Assembly (NCBI GenBank): GCA_033764725.1
Contig: JANRIR010000084.1
Location: 1-64,000 of the forward strand
Reading direction: 5' to 3'
Source of the DNA: RI-43 sp033764725
Lineage (GTDB): Bacteria > Pseudomonadota > Alphaproteobacteria > Caulobacterales > Aquidulcibacteraceae
DNA: 64,000 nt
Within the stretch, counting starts at the first letter, position 1, and every line of letters begins with the position of its first letter. Position numbers and translations under genes: made by a program. Below, one piece after another: positions 34,262 through 43,223 of this stretch. The notes under the pieces were generated by a model. The model was not told the DNA's origin. It did no database searches and was given only the letters and a program-made list of their open reading frames with translations.

Positions 34262-35308
34262 TCAGACATCGGACGTGATCAGCCGCTGGCCTTCCTTGGT
34301 GTTGAGTTTCTCCAGCGCCAGGCCGCAGCCCTTCACCACGCACAAGAGCGGCTCGTCCGCCACCGAGACGCGGATCGAAATGCGCTCCTGGATGACGACA
34401 TCGAGATTGCGCAGCAGCGCGCCACCGCCGGTCAGCATGATGCCATGGTCGTAGATGTCGGCGGCGAGTTCCGGCGGCATGAGCTCGAACGCCTGGCCCA
34501 CGGCGTCGACGATCTTGCTGATCGGATCGCCGAGCGCTTCGGCCACCATCGCCTCGGTGACGGTGATCTCCTTCGGCACGCCGGAGAGATTGTCGCGCCC
34601 CTTGATCGGCATCGACATGCCGGTGCCTTCGTCCGGCAGCCTTGCGGTGCCGATCTCCTTTTTGATCCGCTCCGCGGTTGATTCGCCGATCAGCAAATTT
34701 TCCGTTCGGCGCAAATATTGGATGATCGCCTCGTCCATCTTGTCGCCGGCTTCGCGCAAGCTGCGGCTCCACACTACGCCGCCCAGCGAGAGAACCGCAA
34801 TTTCCGTGGTGCCGCCGCCGATATCGACCACCATGCAGCCGGCGGCGTCGTCGATCTGCAGGCCCGCGCCGATCGCCGCCGCCATCGGCTCTTCGATGAG
34901 ATGCACGCGCCGCGCCCCGCCGGCCTGCGCGCTTTCGAGAATCGTGCGCCGCTCCACCGGCGTCGCGCCCGTCGGCACGCAGATCACGATCTGCGGCGAG
35001 ATCAGCGTCGGGCGCGGCAGCACCTTCTTGATGAATTGCTTGATCATCTCCTCGGCGACTTCGAAATCGGCGATGACGCCGTCGCGCAGCGGGCGGATGA
35101 CCTCCATGTTGCGATTGGTCTTGCCGAGCATCGTCTTGGCTTCGGCGCCCACGGCGTGGACGACCTTCTTGCCGCCCTCGTTCACATAGGCGACGACCGA
35201 AGGCTCGTTGAGCACGACGCCGCGGCCCTTCATGTAGATCAGCGTGTTGGCGGTGCCGAGATCGATGGCGAGATCGGGTGCGACCAGACCGAAGAAATTG
35301 TTGAACAT
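34262..35308 (-). CDS. mreB: Rod shape-determining actin homolog MreB
   Basis: A 348-residue actin-like ATPase. The phosphate-1 loop is in DLGTANTLIYMKGRG, phosphate-2 in VVDIGGGTTEIAVLSL, and the adenosine motif in GIMLTGGGALLRNLD. LIEEPMAAAIGAGL is also typical. It polymerises into filaments at the membrane that guide lateral wall synthesis. It is first in the mre-mrd operon, whose promoter should lie in the 399-bp gap to its right. Confidence 0.98.
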   Translation of the reverse strand: MFNNFFGLVAPDLAIDLGTANTLIYMKGRGVVLNEPSVVAYVNEGGKKVVHAVGAEAKTMLGKTNRNMEVIRPLRDGVIADFEVAEEMIKQFIKKVLPRPTLISPQIVICVPTGATPVERRTILESAQAGGARRVHLIEEPMAAAIGAGLQIDDAAGCMVVDIGGGTTEIAVLSLGGVVWSRSLREAGDKMDEAIIQYLRRTENLLIGESTAERIKKEIGTARLPDEGTGMSMPIKGRDNLSGVPKEITVTEAMVAEALGDPISKIVDAVGQAFELMPPELAADIYDHGIMLTGGGALLRNLDVVIQERISIRVSVADEPLLCVVKGCGLALEKLNTKEGQRLITSDV

Positions 35309-35707
35309 CAGCTCACTTCACCCCTCGCCGCGCGCCTGCCGCCCTGACCCGATCGCGCATCCGCGCAGCCGGCGCGCTGCGTGCGACCGAGCGTTCGGCG
35401 GGAGGGCGCGCGCCCTTCGCCTGCTTCCCGATTCGCCCCCGTCGCCAAGGTTAAGGCTTTGCCGCGCCGCACGCGCGGATGCAAGAGCCGCGCCGCAGGC
35501 GCCAAGCATCAGCCAGTCCGCAGGCGAACCGAAGCGCAGCGCACGCTTCGTCCTGTCGTAAATATGTGAATAATTCTCTGACGGCGTCGGCGCGCGGGCT
35601 TTGCGGCGTTGCGCGCGCGCCGCAGCGCGCGGCGCGCGACAACCGGCCCCTTGCGAAGCGCCGGTGAAGTCAGTTGAGTGTGGATAAGCGGGGGAGGACG
35701 TCCAGCC
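35309..35707. promoter_or_regulatory. Divergent intergenic region between mreB and the trypsin-like protease
   Basis: A 399-bp gap with no convincing gene. It must hold the leftward mre promoter and the rightward protease promoter. It contains an inverted repeat CGAAGCG/CGCTTCG (35530-35550) and an AT-richer patch around 35556-35575. Two 9-mers fit the DnaA-box consensus TGTGNATAA: TGTGAATAA (35565-35573) and TGTGGATAA (35680-35688). No clear -35/-10 pair stands out. Confidence 0.55.
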
Positions 35708-37276
35708 ATGCTGCGGGCCATCCAGGGTCTGATTGCAGCCGTGTGGCTGGCGTTCGGCGCATCCGCCGCCGCGCAAACCATCGATGTGGCCGAAAACAGC
35801 GCCGTCCGCGTGGTGCTGATCGCGCAAACCGCCCAAGGGCGCTATCTGGTCGGCACCGGATCCGGATTCGTCGCGGCGCCCAATCTCGTGGTCACCAACG
35901 CGCATGTCGTGGCGCCGGCGCGGCAATATCAAAACATCACGGTGGCGGTTGTGCCGCCGTCCGGCGAAGGCCTGCGGACCGCCCAGATCGCGCGCTACTC
36001 GCCGCTCAACGATCTCGCCTTGGTGCGCTTCACTGGCGACAGCCCGCCGCCGCTCAGCATTTCCGAGCTCGAGCCGCGGCCGGGCGATTCCATCATCGCG
36101 CTCGGCTACCCCGACATGGACGATCTCGACCGCCCTGCGGTTGAGCTGGTGCGCCCCACCCTGCCCAGCCGGTCCACCGGCACGATCGCCTCGCTGCGCG
36201 ACCGCGCGCCCACCGGGGACCCGATCCCCACAATCAACCACGAAGCGGCGATCAGCTCCGGCTCCTCCGGGGGGCCTCTGCTCGATCTGTGCGGCCGGGT
36301 GATCGGCGTGAACACCTGGCACGCTCGGGGGCGCGATACGCTCGAGGGCCGCGGCGTCGCCACCCGCACGGCGCAATTGGTGCGGTTCCTCACCGAATCC
36401 GGCGTGGCGCCGAGCGTGACCAGCCAACGCTGCCTGTCGCCGCTCGAGCAGGCCCGCGCCGAGCGCGACGCCGCCATCGCCCAGATGCGGGCGCAGAACC
36501 GCGTGCTGGAGCAAAAGCTGGCCGAGGCCGAGCGGCTGTCGCGCCTGACGCTGACGGCGCTGACGATCGGCGGCGGCGTGCTGGCGCTGCTGGTGATCGG
36601 AGCAGTTGCGGCCCTGGTTTGGGGCCGCCGCCCTGCAGGCGCATCGGCGCCGCCGGCGGCCGCGGGCCCGGTGCTGCGGCTTGACGCGCCAACGCGGCGC
36701 TCGGCGCTGGTGATCGGAGGCGCGGCGCTGGCGGCTCTGGTGGTGGTGGCGATCGTGATCGCGACGATGAACCCCCGCTTCACGGGCGGCGATAGCGGGC
36801 GGCGCGAGGCCGCCCAAGCCGAAGCGCCCCCTGCGGTGACGGCGCAGCGCGTCGGCGAGCAGGTCTGCGCCATCGACCGCGCCGAAACGCGCGCCGCCAG
36901 CGAGATCGGCGACACGCGCTTCGCGCTCGACGGCAATGGCTGCGTCAATGGCCGCACCCAATACGCGCAAAGCGAGGGCGGCGCGTTGCGGCGCGTCTTG
37001 CTGTCGCCGGCGCAGAGCGCGCTCGATGTGCTGAGCTACGATCCCCAGACCGGCGCCTTCGTACGCGAGCGCTACGCGCTCGATGCGGCGGCAGTGAAGC
37101 GTGCGCTGGAGGCGTCGGCGCTGGCCCCGGCGCCGAGCGCCTGCGCGCCCACGGCGGACGCCCGCACCCGCGCCGAAACCCAGGCGCAAGTGGCGCGCCG
37201 CAACGATGCGCTGTCGCGCTTCGCCGGGGGCGCGCCGAGCGAACGCGTCGTGTGGCGCTGCCGCCGCGCCGAGTAG
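35708..37276 (+). CDS. Trypsin-like serine protease with two membrane helices
   Basis: 522 residues from ATG 35708. The signal peptide is MLRAIQGLIAAVWLAFGASAAAQ. The protease domain (about 25-235) has a chymotrypsin-fold triad: His66 in VTNAHVV, Asp102 in LNDLALVRF and Ser187 in SSGSSGGPLLD. A coiled coil (about 243-280) is followed by TM1 (about 283-305), a Pro/Ala linker, TM2 (about 333-353) and an unrecognised C-terminal domain of about 170 residues with Cys pairs (VCAIDRAE, NGCVNGR). With both helices the C-terminus would return to the periplasm. No PDZ domain is present, so it is not a classical DegP. It is divergent from mreB. Confidence 0.88.
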   Translation: MLRAIQGLIAAVWLAFGASAAAQTIDVAENSAVRVVLIAQTAQGRYLVGTGSGFVAAPNLVVTNAHVVAPARQYQNITVAVVPPSGEGLRTAQIARYSPLNDLALVRFTGDSPPPLSISELEPRPGDSIIALGYPDMDDLDRPAVELVRPTLPSRSTGTIASLRDRAPTGDPIPTINHEAAISSGSSGGPLLDLCGRVIGVNTWHARGRDTLEGRGVATRTAQLVRFLTESGVAPSVTSQRCLSPLEQARAERDAAIAQMRAQNRVLEQKLAEAERLSRLTLTALTIGGGVLALLVIGAVAALVWGRRPAGASAPPAAAGPVLRLDAPTRRSALVIGGAALAALVVVAIVIATMNPRFTGGDSGRREAAQAEAPPAVTAQRVGEQVCAIDRAETRAASEIGDTRFALDGNGCVNGRTQYAQSEGGALRRVLLSPAQSALDVLSYDPQTGAFVRERYALDAAAVKRALEASALAPAPSACAPTADARTRAETQAQVARRNDALSRFAGGAPSERVVWRCRRAE

Positions 37277-37348
37277 CGGACGCGCCGCCGCAACACTCTG
37301 AAACACGCCGGCAATCAGCGCGACACGCGGCGCCGGCACGTCGCGCCC

Positions 37349-40300
37349 ATGTCGCGCTCCGCCCCTCCCGCCGATGCTTCCGCCCGCGCCGCCTGGGCTC
37401 TCGCGCTCGCCTGGGGCGCCTTCGCTGCGCCTGCGCAAGCCGAAACCACGATCGCGAACACGCGCGACGCGCCGATCCGCACCGCCACCGTCAATAACGG
37501 CGCCGCCGACGACCTGCGCATCGACGAAGACGGCCAGATCGACATCGAGGTCGATGACGTCGCCGGGGTCACGCTCGATTCCGCCAACGACCTGACGCTC
37601 GACGACGGCGCGCTGATCAGCGCCGACGACGTCGAGCGCATTCGCGGGATCGTCATCGCCGCCGAGGGCCAGGGCGATCTCGACAGCGCGGGCGACATCT
37701 ATCTCTTCGAGGACTACACCCCCGAAGATACCGACGACGACGGCTATATCGATGAGCCGTTCGCGCAGGGCGGCGACCGCATCGGCGTGCTGGTGGAAGC
37801 CCGCGCGACGCCGCTCGTCGGCGATATCCGGTTGACGGAAGAGGCGGCGATTTCGGTCGAAGGCAATGATTCCGCAGGCCTGCGGGTGCTGGGCGCGGTG
37901 AACGGCGACCTCGTCAGCGCGGGCTCGGTTTCGGTTGTGGGCGATCGCGGCGTCGCGATCGACATTCAAGCCCCGATCGCCGGCGACGTGTCGATCGAAG
38001 GCTCCGCGAACGCAACGGGAGAAGACTCCATCGCGGTCGATGTCGCGGCTCCGATTCAGGGGCGGCTCTATGTGCGCGGCGCGCTGTCAGCCACCGGCTA
38101 TCGCTACACCACAGCCCCGACCGATGACGACGAGTACGCCGACCTGATCGAGGACGGCGTGCTGCAAGGCGGACCCGCGTTGCGGATTTCATCGTCGGTC
38201 GCAGGCGGCGTGCTGCTCGACGGACGCGGCTACGAGGACGACCAGGACGACAATGGCAACGGGATCACCGAAGACGAGCTCGAAGACGACGACGATCTCG
38301 AGGATGATTACGAAGACGCGCAAACGACCATCAGCGCCTACGGAAACGCACCGGCCGTCGCGATCGGAAACGCCAGCGCCGCGATGACGCTGGGCGCAGG
38401 CGCGCCGCTTACCGAGGGCGAGCCGGGCGCAGGGCTCGATGCGCTGAACATCGGCTACGGCCTGGTCAATCGCGGGACCATCGCCGCCTACGGCATCTAT
38501 GACGGCGTCGCAGCGACAGGCGTCTCGCTGTTCGGCGCCGGCGCCGCGACGCGCACGACGATCGCCGGCGGCGTGCGCAATGATGGGTCGATTGCGGCCT
38601 ACGCCGTCGAAGTCGACTCGACAGGCCTGCGCATCGGCGCGTTCGTCGACGCGCCGACGCTCTACAATCTCGGCGCCATCGGCGCCGCCAGCACCGCCGA
38701 AGCGGACGTCGCCGCATACGCCCTGCGCATTGAAGATGGCGCCGGCATGTCGCGCATCGTCAATCAGGGCACGATCCAGGCCGCGCTTTATGGCGAAACC
38801 GGCGATGCGATCGCGATCGCCGCCGATGGGACGGCGCCTGGCCTGATCGAGAATTACGGCGCGATCATCGCCGAGATCAGCGCCACGGATGACGACGAGG
38901 ATGACGATGTCGACCCTGTCGTCACCGGCCGCGCGATCGCCATCGACGTCTCGCGCGCAACCAACGCCGTGACCATCCGCCAATTCGCGTCGATCGCACG
39001 CACCGACCAGGACGACGAAGACGATTCCAGCGAACCCGACGTCGAGATCATCGGCGATATCTTGTTCGGTTCGGGCGACGATCTGCTCGACCTGCGTGCA
39101 GGCCTGTTCGAAGGCCATGTCGATTTCGGCGCCGGCGCCGACGCGCTGCGCATTGCGGGCGGCGCCACTGCGCGCGGAACCTTCGCAGACGCTGACGCAA
39201 GCCTTGCGCTTGACGTGGATGACGGCCTCTTGGCCATCGAAAGCGGCGTGTTTCGCGTGGGTTCTGCGCGGATCGGCGCGCGCGGCGTGCTGTCGCTCGC
39301 CGTTTCCGAAACCGCCTCTGAAAATTCCCGGCTCGCAGTGTCCAACGCTTTGCGTTTCGAGGACGGCGCGCGCATCGATGTTTCGCTCGATCTCCTGCTC
39401 GACGACGACGCCTTCTTCGCGACCGGCGCCTACAGCCAGGAAATCATCACCGCCGGATCGATCAGCGGCTTCGCCGCGGCGTCGGGCAACCTCACCAGCG
39501 CGTATCTGTACACGCCGACCTTGGCGCAAAACGGCGCCAACTCCCTGGTGGTCGAGTTGCGGGCCAAGACGCCGGAAGAACTTGGCCTTTCAGGCAACGA
39601 AAGCATCGCCTTCGACGCCGCCTATCGCGCGGTGGCGGGCGACGCAGATTTGTCCGCCGCTTTCGCCGGCATCAGCGACGGCGATCAATTCCGCGAAGCC
39701 TATCGGCAATTGCTCCCCAGCGCGCTTGCGGCCAGCACGGAGCTCAGCGTTGCGGAAAACTTGCAGGTGATGCAAGGCGCGATCGCGCGCGTCGGCGGAC
39801 CTGACGCGATCGCCGCCGACGCCGTGACGCTGTGGGCGCAACAGGCCGGCGGCGTGCACGAGCGCGCGGTCGATGGCTTCGGCGCCGCCTGGGACGGCTG
39901 GAACTGGAATGTGTCGTTCGGCATCGACGGCCCGGTGCAATTCGGCCAGTTGGGATTTTTCGGGGCGTTTCAGATCAGCGAAACCGATGACGGACGCGCC
40001 ACCAGCGGCGCGCTCGCGACCTGGCGCGCGTCCGCGGGCGCGTTCTGGGCGAACGACCTGCCGGGCGGCGCAATCGTCCGGACGTCTGCACTGGCGGGCG
40101 TCGGCCGCTCGGGCCTGGACCGCGCGCTCGACATCGATCTCGAGGACGACGACCGCGATCTCGCCCGCGAGATTTCTGGCGAATGGACGAGCGCGTCCGC
40201 CCTGGCGCAGATCGATCTCGCGCGGCCGCTGCGCGCTGGCGACTTTACCTTGACGCCGCGCATCGGGGCCATCGGCGCCGTGTCGTGGGACGGCGAGTAT

Positions 40301-40666
40301 CGCGAAAGCGGCGGCGGCGGCGCCGATCTGCAGGTCGATGCGCGCGATGCGCAGCGCGCCTACGCCTTCGGCGAACTCGGCGCGCGGTACGCGTTTCGGT
40401 TCAGCGAAACCGAAACATTTTCGCCCTATGTGCAGGCCGGCTGGCGCCAGCGCGTCGCCGGCGAGGAGGCGCAGCTCACTGCGCGTTTCACCGGCGGTGC
40501 GCCGTTCACCTTTGTCGACGCCACCGAATCCGAAGGCCGCGCGCTGATCGAGGCCGGCTTCATGCTGCGGCTGCAGAGCGCGCAGGCGACGCTGCGTTAT
40601 CAGCGTGAGGAGTCCGACGATTATAGCCGCGACGCCGTCGAAGGCCGAATTCGTCTGATTTTTTGA
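37349..40666 (+). CDS. Autotransporter with acidic, calcium-motif-rich passenger
   Basis: 1105 residues. An N-terminal signal (to about residue 32, ...FAAPAQA) leads to a repetitive beta-helix passenger (about 33-800), then a C-terminal autotransporter barrel (about 825-1105, starting near LWAQQAGGVHERAVDG and ending in Phe, RIRLIF). The passenger carries aspartate-rich loops: an EF-hand/TSP3-like DTDDDGYIDE near 127, a long acidic run with DDNGNG near 294-327, and DDDEDDD-type runs near 512-524 and 551-564. These may bind calcium. It probably secretes itself to the outer surface (type V). Cleavage and target are unknown. Confidence 0.9.
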   Translation: MSRSAPPADASARAAWALALAWGAFAAPAQAETTIANTRDAPIRTATVNNGAADDLRIDEDGQIDIEVDDVAGVTLDSANDLTLDDGALISADDVERIRGIVIAAEGQGDLDSAGDIYLFEDYTPEDTDDDGYIDEPFAQGGDRIGVLVEARATPLVGDIRLTEEAAISVEGNDSAGLRVLGAVNGDLVSAGSVSVVGDRGVAIDIQAPIAGDVSIEGSANATGEDSIAVDVAAPIQGRLYVRGALSATGYRYTTAPTDDDEYADLIEDGVLQGGPALRISSSVAGGVLLDGRGYEDDQDDNGNGITEDELEDDDDLEDDYEDAQTTISAYGNAPAVAIGNASAAMTLGAGAPLTEGEPGAGLDALNIGYGLVNRGTIAAYGIYDGVAATGVSLFGAGAATRTTIAGGVRNDGSIAAYAVEVDSTGLRIGAFVDAPTLYNLGAIGAASTAEADVAAYALRIEDGAGMSRIVNQGTIQAALYGETGDAIAIAADGTAPGLIENYGAIIAEISATDDDEDDDVDPVVTGRAIAIDVSRATNAVTIRQFASIARTDQDDEDDSSEPDVEIIGDILFGSGDDLLDLRAGLFEGHVDFGAGADALRIAGGATARGTFADADASLALDVDDGLLAIESGVFRVGSARIGARGVLSLAVSETASENSRLAVSNALRFEDGARIDVSLDLLLDDDAFFATGAYSQEIITAGSISGFAAASGNLTSAYLYTPTLAQNGANSLVVELRAKTPEELGLSGNESIAFDAAYRAVAGDADLSAAFAGISDGDQFREAYRQLLPSALAASTELSVAENLQVMQGAIARVGGPDAIAADAVTLWAQQAGGVHERAVDGFGAAWDGWNWNVSFGIDGPVQFGQLGFFGAFQISETDDGRATSGALATWRASAGAFWANDLPGGAIVRTSALAGVGRSGLDRALDIDLEDDDRDLAREISGEWTSASALAQIDLARPLRAGDFTLTPRIGAIGAVSWDGEYRESGGGGADLQVDARDAQRAYAFGELGARYAFRFSETETFSPYVQAGWRQRVAGEEAQLTARFTGGAPFTFVDATESEGRALIEAGFMLRLQSAQATLRYQREESDDYSRDAVEGRIRLIF

Positions 40667-40675
40667 GCGCGTCTC

Positions 40676-40797
40676 CGCCCCCTCCGACCGCTGCGCGGCC
40701 ACCTCCCCCGTAAACGGGGGAGGAAACGCGTTTACATTTGCCCCCTTTCCTCCCCCGTTTACGGGGGAGGTGTCGCCGCTGGCGACGGAGGGGGCGG
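40676..40797. repeat. Composite palindromic repeat downstream of the autotransporter gene
   Basis: A symmetric element. Two hairpins, CCTCCCCCGT/ACGGGGGAGG at 40702-40723 and again at 40749-40770, lie inside outer inverted arms CGCCCCCTCCG and CGGAGGGGGCG. This nested design resembles miniature inverted-repeat or BIME-type elements and is related to that at 1-125. It probably also terminates the autotransporter transcript. Confidence 0.7.
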
Positions 40798-40821
40798 GCC
40801 GCGCCGCGACCCGCGTGAATA

Positions 40822-40865
40822 TTCCAAAAATGAAAAACAAACGGCCCCGGCTTTCACCGGGGCCG
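40822..40865 (-). terminator. Rho-independent terminator for the SRPBCC gene
   Basis: A 9-bp stem CGGCCCCGG (40842-40850) / CCGGGGCCG (40857-40865) with a 6-nt loop. On the minus strand it is followed by a T-rich tract (complement of the A-rich 40825-40841), suiting the leftward gene that ends at 40891. On the plus strand it is followed by CTTCATTTTC, so it may be bidirectional. Confidence 0.82.
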
Positions 40866-40890
40866 CTTCATTTTCAGTAGCGCGCAACTC

Positions 40891-41988
40891 TTACTGCGCA
40901 GGTGCAGGCGTGGCCGCAGGGGCCGCGGGCGCAGGCGCTGCAGCGGGCGCAGCCGGCGCGGGCGCATCGGCAGGCGCCGGCGCCGGAGCAGGCGCAGGCG
41001 CGGCGGCCGGCATCGCCGCCGACGGCGCCACTTGCGCCAGACGCGAGGTGTCGCCGGTGACGAGATAATAGATCTCGCGCTGGACCGAGCCGCCGTCACG
41101 CGTCGGATCATCGAAATAGATTTCAAAGCTCCGCCCGATCTGCAGACGCGCCGCGGCGATCAGCGCCTCCATCTGGTCGTAGATCGGCAGCACCTGCTCT
41201 TCCGGGCCGTTGAACACGACGCGGATGGCCGTGCCCGCCGGCGTAGCGCCGACGGTGCCGCCGGCATAGATGCGCGGCGGCGTGCCGGTGAAGGCGTAGC
41301 CGATCTGGAAACAATATTGATTGTTCTCCCACGAGGTTTCGACCGCGACGGGCGGGCCGTCCTGCGTCAGGCGATAGCGCGTCAAGAGCGGGCGCAGCAC
41401 CAGAAGGCTCTGGGCTACGGCTTCCTTGATCTGCCCGGCGTCCTGGGGGCTGCAATTCTGGTTGAACAGGAACGGCCGCGACGGGACCGTCACGATCTCA
41501 TAGGCAAGCGACGAGAAGCGCGCCGCCGGCAGGGCGTTCGCGTCGGTCTCGATCTGCGTCGACGCCGCTTCGATGAGCGGCGCCACGGGCGAGGCCGTCA
41601 GCGCCTGCACGCGCGCCATCGGGTTGTCGAGCAGGCCGGTCGCCAGCGTCTGGACGATTTCGACATTGACGGTCGAGCCTTCGCCTTCCGGCGCGACGGT
41701 ATAGGTCGCCACTGCGGTCGTGCCGTCGGCATAGGCGATGTCGGCGACGACGGTGCCGGGCTGGCCGTCGTGCGGCGGGGTCGCGGTGCGCACGGTCTGG
41801 GTGGCGCCCTCGCCGATCGCCTGGCCCGCGGGCGCGCTAGCAATGAGCGCGTAGACGCTCTCGGCCGGGCGCGCGACGGTGATGGTCTCGGTGCGCGTGG
41901 CCTCCTTCGGCAATAGGAACAGACCCGCGCCAGCCGCGACGACCGCGATGACGAGGATGATGAGCAGAATGCGACCGATGGCGGCCAT
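40891..41988 (-). CDS. Membrane-anchored SRPBCC/GyrI-like protein
   Basis: A 365-residue protein. One N-terminal helix (about 5-27, RILLIILVIAVVAAGAGLFLLP) is followed by a START/SRPBCC-type half (TETITVARPAESVYALIAS) and a GyrI-like effector-binding half (about 160-310, with PSRPFLFNQNCSPQDAGQIKEAVAQSL and DQMEALIAAARLQIG). A Pro/Ala-rich tail of about 45 residues ends it. The order SRPBCC then GyrI-like occurs in exported polyketide cyclase/dehydrase-type proteins. The ligand is unknown. The Pro-Ala tail may span the periplasm. Confidence 0.75.
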   Translation of the reverse strand: MAAIGRILLIILVIAVVAAGAGLFLLPKEATRTETITVARPAESVYALIASAPAGQAIGEGATQTVRTATPPHDGQPGTVVADIAYADGTTAVATYTVAPEGEGSTVNVEIVQTLATGLLDNPMARVQALTASPVAPLIEAASTQIETDANALPAARFSSLAYEIVTVPSRPFLFNQNCSPQDAGQIKEAVAQSLLVLRPLLTRYRLTQDGPPVAVETSWENNQYCFQIGYAFTGTPPRIYAGGTVGATPAGTAIRVVFNGPEEQVLPIYDQMEALIAAARLQIGRSFEIYFDDPTRDGGSVQREIYYLVTGDTSRLAQVAPSAAMPAAAPAPAPAPAPADAPAPAAPAAAPAPAAPAATPAPAQ

Positions 41989-42132
41989 GTTTGGTCTCCC
42001 CTCGTGAAGGGCGCCCGCACGCGCCCGACCTCAAATCCCCACACCCCGGGCGCAAGCGCCCGCAGGCGGCCTGTTTAGGGGAGGACGCCGTCGGTCGCAA
42101 AGAATGTTTAACGCGGCCGGCCGCGCGGCGGG

Positions 42133-43017
42133 TCACGTTCCCAAGAGCACCAGCGCCGCGCCGGCGAGGATCAGCCCGCCGCCGAGCCATTCCGCGCGCG
42201 TCAGACCCTCCCGAAACACACGCCTGGAGACGAGCCAGGCGATGAACACATCCGTGAGTTGGATCGTCTTCACCGCGCCGGCCGAGGGGCCGAGAGCAAA
42301 GGCCGTGAACAGCAGCGCGGAGGAAAACGCGCCGGCGGCGCCGGGCACGAGCGAGGGTTTCCAGGCGCGCGCGACGCCGGCGAGTGCGCCAGGCTTCACG
42401 AGCGCCAGCGTCAGTGCGCCGAGCAGCGTCTGCGCCGCAAGCGTGGACACGAGCGTCATCGCCGCTGCGCTCCACAAATCGCCGCCCCAGGCGAGGGCGG
42501 CCGCGCGATACGACACTGCGGAAAACGAAAAACACGCGCCCGCCGCCGCGCCCGCGAGCGCGGCGCGCAACGCGGCCGGCGTGACGCTGACGCGCGCGAG
42601 CAGCGCGATGCCGAGCGACGCGACGATCGCGCCGCCCCATTGCGCGCCGGTGATGAGATCGTGCGTCAACAGCGCGCCGATGGCGGTGGCGCCGAGCACT
42701 TCGGTTTTGGCGAGCGCCGTCGCCACGGCGAAATTGCGCCCCTGCATCGCGGTGACGAGGAACACGGTGGCTGCGCCCTGCATCACCGAGCCGAACAGCG
42801 TCCAGCCGAGAAACGCCGCGTTCGCGCCGCCGTCCAATCCGCGCCACGCGACGATCGCCGCAGCCCAGGCGAGCGCGAACGGCAGCCCGTACACAAACCG
42901 CACATACGCCGCGCCCCACACGCCAAGCTCGTCCGTCAACGCCCGCTGCGACGCGTTGCGCACCACCTGCAAGGCTGAGGCGGCGACGACAAGGAACGGC
43001 CAGAGCGGGAGCGTCAC
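42133..43017 (-). CDS. DMT superfamily transporter (EamA-like)
   Basis: 294 residues and about ten helices from the GTG at 43017, which has GGGAAGGGAAACA upstream. EamA-type features are the duplicated five-helix layout and the C-terminal AVKTIQLTDVFIAWLVSRRVFREGLTRAEWLGGGLILAGAALVLLG. The substrate is unknown; relatives export amino acids or metabolites. The frame stays open to 43200, but that part is the repeat at 43030-43210 read through, so it was left out. Confidence 0.88.
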   Translation of the reverse strand: MTLPLWPFLVVAASALQVVRNASQRALTDELGVWGAAYVRFVYGLPFALAWAAAIVAWRGLDGGANAAFLGWTLFGSVMQGAATVFLVTAMQGRNFAVATALAKTEVLGATAIGALLTHDLITGAQWGGAIVASLGIALLARVSVTPAALRAALAGAAAGACFSFSAVSYRAAALAWGGDLWSAAAMTLVSTLAAQTLLGALTLALVKPGALAGVARAWKPSLVPGAAGAFSSALLFTAFALGPSAGAVKTIQLTDVFIAWLVSRRVFREGLTRAEWLGGGLILAGAALVLLGT

Positions 43018-43029
43018 TGTTTCCCTTCC

Positions 43030-43210
43030 CCTTCTCCCCTTGTGGGTTCGAGGCGTTAAGCAATCGATCCGGGGGATCGATTGCAGCCGAGAAGGTGGCG
43101 CGAAGCGCCGGATGAGGGGTGATCGCGCTAACGCTTGCGATGTTTCGCAAACACCCCTCATCCGTCTTGCGCCTTCGGCGCAATCCACCTTCTCCCACAT
43201 GGGGAGAAGG
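43030..43210. repeat. 181-bp composite inverted-repeat element between the DMT gene and leuA
   Basis: The ends are a 17-bp inverted repeat with one mismatch (43030-43046 against 43194-43210, CCTTCTCCCC...). Inside are a perfect palindrome CAATCGATCC/GGATCGATTG and a longer pair, GAGAAGGTGG ... GGATGAGGGGTG against its reverse complement. It has no open frame of its own. It follows the leuA stop by 13 bp and precedes the DMT start by 12 bp, so it probably terminates leuA transcription and may be a MITE-like insertion. Confidence 0.72.
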
Positions 43211-43223
43211 AAATTACGAAAGC

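Noticed and set aside
35309..35707. Replication origin
   Set aside because: Only two DnaA-box-like sites, no AT-rich unwinding stretch of useful length and no origin-linked genes (dnaA, hemE, parAB) nearby.
43018..43200. N-terminal extension of the DMT transporter from ATG 43200
   Set aside because: The extension is the inverted-repeat element read through; the GTG at 43017 with GGGAAGGGAA fits the first membrane helix.
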